A stretch of 8,424 nt of DNA from Pseudomonadota bacterium (GTDB taxonomy: Bacteria; Desulfobacterota; Desulfobacteria; Desulfobacterales; RPRI01): contig JAHJRK010000098.1 of NCBI GenBank assembly GCA_018830925.1, positions 1 to 8,424 on the forward strand, given 5' to 3'. Shown here piece by piece: positions 6,689-8,424 of this stretch. Under the pieces are notes generated by a model. That model saw only the letters and a list, made by a program, of their open reading frames with translations, did not search any database and was not told the DNA's origin. Within the stretch, counting starts at the first letter, position 1. Each line of letters opens with the position of its first letter. Both the position numbers and the translations under genes were made by a program.

Positions 6689-7831
6689 TTACGGAATGAG
6701 GCCCATTCCTTGCAGCACAGACAGCATGATGGCAGCGGCCATTACAGAGCCGACCTGCCCTCCGGTGTTTGCGCCCACCGCATGCATAAGGAGAAAATTG
6801 AACTTATTGTATTTCTGGCCTTCCTTTTGTACAACCCGCGCTGCCATAGGATAGGCTGAAATGCCGGCGGCGCCGATAAGCGGATTGATCTTTCCGCCTG
6901 TCATAGCGTTCATGAGCTTTCCGAACAGAATACCGCAGACCGTATCAAGACAGATAGCAAAGAAACCGAAAGCCAGGATAAGAAGAGTTTGCGGCTTTAA
7001 AAAAAGCGGTCCGGACATTGAGGCCCCGATTGAAATTCCCAAAAACAGCGTCACGACATTGGCAATTTCGTTCTCGGAAGCTTTTGCGAGCCGACTCACA
7101 ACGCCGGATTCTTTCATAAGATTGCCCAGCATGATTGTTCCAAGAAGAGGCAGGCCCTTTGGAGCTATGAACCCTCCGACAATCGTGATGACTATAGGAA
7201 AAACGATTCTGGCCGTTTTAGATGCCGGCCGGGTGTCGGTATCCATGTTGATCTTCCGTTCCTTTTCGGTAGTAAGCAACCTCATGATAGGAGGCTGGAT
7301 TATCGGAACGAGAGACATATAGGAATATGCGGCGACTGATACGGCTCCCAGAAGATGCGGAGCATATTTTGCCGTCACATAGATTGCCGTCGGACCGTCA
7401 CAGGCGCCGATTACGCCGATAGCAACGGCATCCAGTTTTGTAAAGCCGAAAAAGAGGGCAAGGCCGATGGTTAGAAAAATACCGAACTGCCCGGCTGCGC
7501 CCAATAGAAATATCTTCGGATTTTCCAGGAGAGGCCCGAAATCCGTCATCGCGCCTATTCCTATAAAAATGAGAAGAGGAAACAATTCATTGGCTACACC
7601 CATATTATAAATTGTTCTTAAGAAGCCCTCTCCTCCCATCAGATCCGCAAGAGGAATATTGACCAGAATGGCTCCGAACCCTATGGGCACAAGCAGAAGC
7701 GGCTCTACATCTTTTTTTATACCCAGATAAAGAAGAAGGCATCCAGCCGCAATCATAACCGGGTTGGACCAGTGCATATTGACAAAACCTGCTCCAAGAC
7801 CGCTTAATCCGCTCAAAATCGCATCGAACAT
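6689..7831 (-). CDS. oadB: Sodium-ion-translocating decarboxylase, beta subunit (OadB/GcdB/MmdB family)
   Basis: 380 residues from ATG at 7831. AGAGAGG stands seven bases upstream and favours this over the in-frame GTG at 7879, which has no Shine-Dalgarno. The family is the membrane carboxybiotin decarboxylase that couples decarboxylation to Na+ export in oxaloacetate, glutaconyl-CoA or methylmalonyl-CoA decarboxylases. Visible signatures are GACDGPTAIYVTAKYAPHLL (142-161), whose Asp145 matches the essential Asp203 of the Klebsiella protein, and AAYSYMSLVPIIQPPIM (167-183). Also present are LTTEKERKINM (186-196) and LLMHAVGANTGGQVGSVMAA (347-366). The many hydrophobic segments fit an integral membrane protein, and the length is normal for the shorter GcdB/MmdB-type members. 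The gamma subunit is encoded 101 bases upstream. No alpha (carboxyltransferase) or biotin-carrier gene is in the window, so the acid decarboxylated cannot be named. Confidence 0.95.
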   Translation of the reverse strand: MFDAILSGLSGLGAGFVNMHWSNPVMIAAGCLLLYLGIKKDVEPLLLVPIGFGAILVNIPLADLMGGEGFLRTIYNMGVANELFPLLIFIGIGAMTDFGPLLENPKIFLLGAAGQFGIFLTIGLALFFGFTKLDAVAIGVIGACDGPTAIYVTAKYAPHLLGAVSVAAYSYMSLVPIIQPPIMRLLTTEKERKINMDTDTRPASKTARIVFPIVITIVGGFIAPKGLPLLGTIMLGNLMKESGVVSRLAKASENEIANVVTLFLGISIGASMSGPLFLKPQTLLILAFGFFAICLDTVCGILFGKLMNAMTGGKINPLIGAAGISAYPMAARVVQKEGQKYNKFNFLLMHAVGANTGGQVGSVMAAAIMLSVLQGMGLIP

Positions 7832-7838
7832 TGCAAAA

Positions 7839-7845
7839 CCTCTCT
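7839..7845 (-). promoter_or_regulatory. Shine-Dalgarno deciding the start of the beta subunit
   Basis: AGAGAGG on the minus strand, seven bases before ATG at 7831. It lies inside the longer frame that begins with GTG at 7879, so the extra 16 residues of that frame (beginning MSIFRLF, with basic residues) are probably not translated. Confidence 0.7.
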
Positions 7846-7898
7846 TTGATTGTTTCGTAAAAAGTCTAAAGATACTCACTCAATGAGCTTTTTGAGGA

Positions 7899-7914
7899 TT
7901 TTTACGAGATAGTC
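7899..7914. repeat. Half copy of the palindromic element found at 4209-4253
   Basis: TTTTTACGAGATAGTC (plus strand) matches the complement of 4238-4253, TTTTTGCGAGATCGTC-like, at 14 of 16 positions. It sits in the 101-base spacer between the gamma and beta subunit genes. It may be a remnant of the same dispersed repeat. Confidence 0.4.
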
Positions 7915-7932
7915 CTTTGTTTATAATGCAAT

Positions 7933-8067
7933 CTATTTCACTTCTTCTTCCACGAACGGAAAAATCTTTTTAATAAGAACCATGAGCACTGCGAAAAGCG
8001 CGAGAACTGCGAGCGTGCCTCCCATTCCGACAATGATCATCGTAAACCCGAATGTCCAGTTGTCCAT
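7933..8067 (-). CDS. Sodium-ion-translocating decarboxylase, small gamma (OadG-type) subunit
   Basis: A 44-residue ORF, ATG at 8067, stop TAG at 7935-7933, with GGAG six bases upstream. It reads MDNWTFGFTMIIVGMGGTLA at the start, continues through a hydrophobic stretch to about residue 32, then a basic KK and an acidic tail ending VEEEVK. The layout matches OadG/MmdD/GcdD-type subunits: a short N-terminus, the GFT..IVGMG motif, one membrane helix (about 9-32) and a charged C-terminus. These small subunits anchor and stabilise the decarboxylase complex at the membrane. It lies directly upstream of the beta-subunit gene in the same direction, the usual arrangement. It is shorter than Klebsiella OadG (about 83 residues) because it lacks the long C-terminal tail. 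The call rests on motif and context; the protein is too small for certainty by sequence alone. Confidence 0.82.
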   Translation of the reverse strand: MDNWTFGFTMIIVGMGGTLAVLALFAVLMVLIKKIFPFVEEEVK

Positions 8068-8073
8068 ATCAAT

Positions 8074-8077
8074 CTCC
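8074..8077 (-). promoter_or_regulatory. Shine-Dalgarno of the gamma subunit
   Basis: GGAG on the minus strand (in CTGGAG), six bases before ATG at 8067. It supports translation of this short ORF. Confidence 0.65.
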
Positions 8078-8085
8078 AGAATAAA

Positions 8086-8091
8086 ATTATA
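8086..8091 (-). promoter_or_regulatory. Possible -10 box for the gamma/beta subunit operon
   Basis: A perfect TATAAT lies on the minus strand in AT-rich sequence. No convincing -35 box stands 16-18 bases upstream, and transcription would start only about 12 bases before the gamma ATG. It may be a chance match; a promoter further upstream, beyond the repeat element, is equally possible. Confidence 0.25.
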
Positions 8092-8161
8092 CTTTGTTAT
8101 AAGGACTTATTTTATGTAACATTTCCTATCATCCGATACGGCCGATTTCAACTAAATAGTA

Positions 8162-8294
8162 TCCATCCGGAAACTAATTTTGGGCAATCTCAAAGAAATC
8201 AGGGGATTGCCCTTAAAACATACGCATAGTATGTCGCACAAGAAATCCCGCAGATTGATGCCGAGATCGCTTAAAAGAACCATTTCCGGATGGA
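8162..8294. repeat. 133-base element with 12-base terminal inverted repeats and internal hairpins
   Basis: The ends TCCATCCGGAAA (8162-8173) and TTTCCGGATGGA (8283-8294) are perfectly complementary over 12 bases. Inside are two perfect stems: GGGCAATC/GATTGCCC (8182-8189 and 8205-8212) and ACATAC/GTATGT (8218-8223 and 8229-8234, loop GCATA). The motif GGAAACTAA is also directly repeated at 8169-8177 and 8292-8300. No protein-coding signal is convincing. It could be a MITE-like repeat or a structured RNA upstream of the sodium-pump operon. No transposase is present in the window. Confidence 0.5.
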
Positions 8295-8311
8295 AACTAA
8301 ATAATGAAGCT

Positions 8312-8333
8312 CCCCGCCGCAGAGCGGGCGGGG
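8312..8333. repeat. GC-rich REP-like hairpin
   Basis: CCCCGCC (8312-8318) pairs with GGCGGGG (8327-8333) around an 8-base loop. The left flank and arm, TGAAGCTCCCCGC (8305-8317), are identical to 3281-3293, and the match continues for 16 of 17 bases. No T-tract follows on either strand, so it does not look like an intrinsic terminator. It is best seen as a member of a dispersed palindromic repeat family. Confidence 0.6.
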
Positions 8334-8360
8334 TATCTAATATTTCTTGTAACGCTATGA

Positions 8361-8423
8361 TTATAAATTGAACAACTTTAGCTGCTGTATCCGGCTATCA
8401 ACCTGACTCTTATCTATGCTTTG
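8361..8423 (-). CDS. Possible C-terminal end of an upstream gene, cut by window edge
   Basis: On the minus strand only one frame is open from the right edge. It gives 20 codons (QSIDKSQVDSRIQQLKLFNL) and stops at TAA 8363-8361. The composition is plausible for a helical protein tail, and all other genes run in this direction. Twenty open codons are weak evidence, and no family can be recognised. Confidence 0.25.
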   Translation of the reverse strand, partial: QSIDKSQVDSRIQQLKLFNL

Positions 8424-8424
8424 A

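Noticed and set aside
7832..7879. GTG start at 7879 for the beta subunit, adding 16 residues
   Set aside because: No Shine-Dalgarno precedes it, the extension is not typical of the family, and a good site lies before the ATG at 7831.
7877..7921. Minus-strand reading TKDYLVKILKKLIE followed by a stop, in the gamma/beta spacer, looking like a gene tail
   Set aside because: It is preceded in frame by a stop with no start codon, and overlaps the half-copy repeat at 7899-7914; most likely chance.
8180..8371. 63-codon plus-strand frame
   Set aside because: It translates the inverted-repeat element and REP-like hairpin; it starts at TTG with no ribosome-binding site and its composition is Arg/Lys-rich noise.

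Overview
The window reads as a piece of a Desulfobacterota-like (deltaproteobacterial) chromosome. This is an inference from three things: a HEAT-repeat protein paired with an HD-GYP protein, a sodium-pump decarboxylase module, and intergenic GC-rich palindromes of the kind common in that group. No rRNA or tRNA marker is present, so the lineage is not proven. All supported genes lie on the minus strand and are described here in transcription order, from high to low coordinates.

8424-8068: at the right edge about 20 open codons may be the tail of an upstream gene. A repeat-rich intergenic stretch follows. It holds a GC-rich hairpin, and a 133-base element bounded by 12-base inverted repeats with two internal hairpins.

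8067-6689: a membrane module of a sodium-ion-translocating decarboxylase. It consists of a 44-residue gamma (OadG-type) subunit and a beta (OadB-type) subunit. No carboxyltransferase or biotin-carrier gene is visible.

6642-3413: an RND/MMPL-type exporter of 793 residues starts 46 bases after the beta subunit. After a 215-base gap containing a palindromic element comes a PlsC-type acyltransferase of 210 residues. The pair suggests making or moving an acylated lipid, but the substrate cannot be read from sequence.

3412-2999: an intergenic stretch with several GC-rich inverted repeats and a plausible sigma70-like promoter facing the next operon.

2998-1: a two-gene signalling unit. A HEAT-repeat protein overlaps by 11 bases an HD-GYP phosphodiesterase-like protein that runs off the left edge of the window. 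The two proteins appear to share a similar N-terminal domain of about 90-100 residues. The HD-GYP protein keeps its metal-binding motifs but has an altered HHE..DG.GYP signature. This pair and the repeat elements are the most interesting parts of the window.
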